Below, in pieces: positions 45,144-45,547 of a stretch of 45,547 nt of DNA. Position 1 is the first letter of the stretch, and each line of letters starts with the position of its first letter. The position numbers and the translations under genes were made by a program. The notes beneath the pieces were generated by a model. That model saw nothing but the letters and a program-made list of their open reading frames with translations. It did not search any database and was not told where the DNA came from. Origin of the DNA: Opitutus sp. GAS368 (GTDB taxonomy: Bacteria > Verrucomicrobiota > Verrucomicrobiia > Opitutales > Opitutaceae); the NCBI GenBank assembly GCA_945874455.1, contig CAMCHO010000015.1, positions 1 to 45,547 of the forward strand, written 5' to 3'.

Positions 45144-45494
45144 TCACCCGAAGAAACAACCGTGGGGGTCTTCGTTAATCACCCGAAGGGCGGCGGTCAG
45201 CGTTGGCGCTTTGGGACAGGGTTGGTAGCCATGCCATTTGAGGTCGGCTCGTTTCCAGAAAATACGCCAGACTCGCTGAGTGCGCACAAATCGCACCTTC
45301 GCGATGGATTCCTCGATGTGCTCACTGGGGCGATTATACGCCGGGCGCACGAAGAAAAGTTCGATGGACTGATCGGTGAAGCGCTGGCCTTCGCGAATTC
45401 TGTCGCGCAAATGGAGGGCGGGACGGCGGCGCGTCCAAAGCGAGTCTTCGAGCACTCTCATGTGCTGGGCGATTTCGAGTTCAGTGAAGGCCAT
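45144..45494 (-). CDS. DUF3024-family protein
   Basis: A 116-residue protein with the usual DUF3024 order: a helix ending LEDSLWTRRRP, then IREGQRFTDQSIELFFVRPAYN, IEESIAKVRFVRTQRVWRIFWKRADLKWHGYQPCP and the terminal EDPHGCFFG. Length and ends are normal, so the gene looks intact. The function of the family is not known to me. It is followed by the truncated small ORF and the HsdS-like fragment, a mix typical of accessory or defence regions. The start ATG at 45494 lies close to the window edge. Confidence 0.82.
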   Translation of the reverse strand: MAFTELEIAQHMRVLEDSLWTRRRPALHLRDRIREGQRFTDQSIELFFVRPAYNRPSEHIEESIAKVRFVRTQRVWRIFWKRADLKWHGYQPCPKAPTLTAALRVINEDPHGCFFG

Positions 45495-45547
45495 AGTATG
45501 CGCAGGAAAACGTCAGCGTGATTGGGGCGGTCGACCGCGGAGGCCGG

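Overview
The window is a GC-rich bacterial chromosome segment. The gene content points to the Verrucomicrobia, most likely an Opitutaceae-like organism. This is inferred from the family mix (a C5-pathway hemL, a citramalate synthase, a TonB-dependent receptor with a carboxypeptidase-regulatory-like N-terminus, an S55-type protein, and large secreted proteins sharing one C-terminal domain), not from a marker gene; there is no rRNA here. About 30 protein genes, two tRNA genes and several degraded genes can be supported.

Left part (1-15303): the end of a mazG-like gene overlaps a XerC/D-type tyrosine recombinase. A leftward run follows: a 119-aa hypothetical, hemL, an S55-type protein, a secreted beta-propeller protein and a DUF429 protein. 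Then comes leftward glutamine-dependent nadE. A tight rightward operon runs tolC-like, maf, a TonB-like protein, an RluA-type pseudouridine synthase and a DAHP synthase, with two ATGA stop/start overlaps. Short degenerate 7-bp tandem repeats lie in frame inside hemL, nadE and the S55 gene.

Middle part (15304-32434): gene-poor spacers flank a large TonB-dependent receptor, and a near-identical 19-bp sequence occurs on both sides of it. Next come a decayed IS21-type istB tail, a Fic protein with an inhibitory motif and iterated ATGGCCG sequences upstream, and an initiator tRNA-Met with its terminator. Two giant leftward secreted proteins follow: a subtilase with a PQQ-like propeller, and a copper monooxygenase-like protein with one haem c motif. 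Beyond a 29-bp perfect palindrome lie cimA and tRNA-Tyr.

Right part (32435-45547): a secreted NHL-repeat protein has the same C-terminal tandem domain as the two giants. Housekeeping genes follow: radC, a ThuA-like gene, a SurA-like foldase overlapping mfd, rnc, two ABC-2 type permeases without an ATPase beside them, and parA without parB. The right edge holds debris of an accessory region: an HsdS-like C-terminal fragment, a truncated small ORF and an intact DUF3024 gene.

The most distinctive feature is the roughly 270-residue C-terminal tandem domain shared by three otherwise unrelated exported proteins. It looks like a common module of a cell-surface or secretion system specific to this lineage. 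All functional calls rest on reading motifs by eye; no database search was run.
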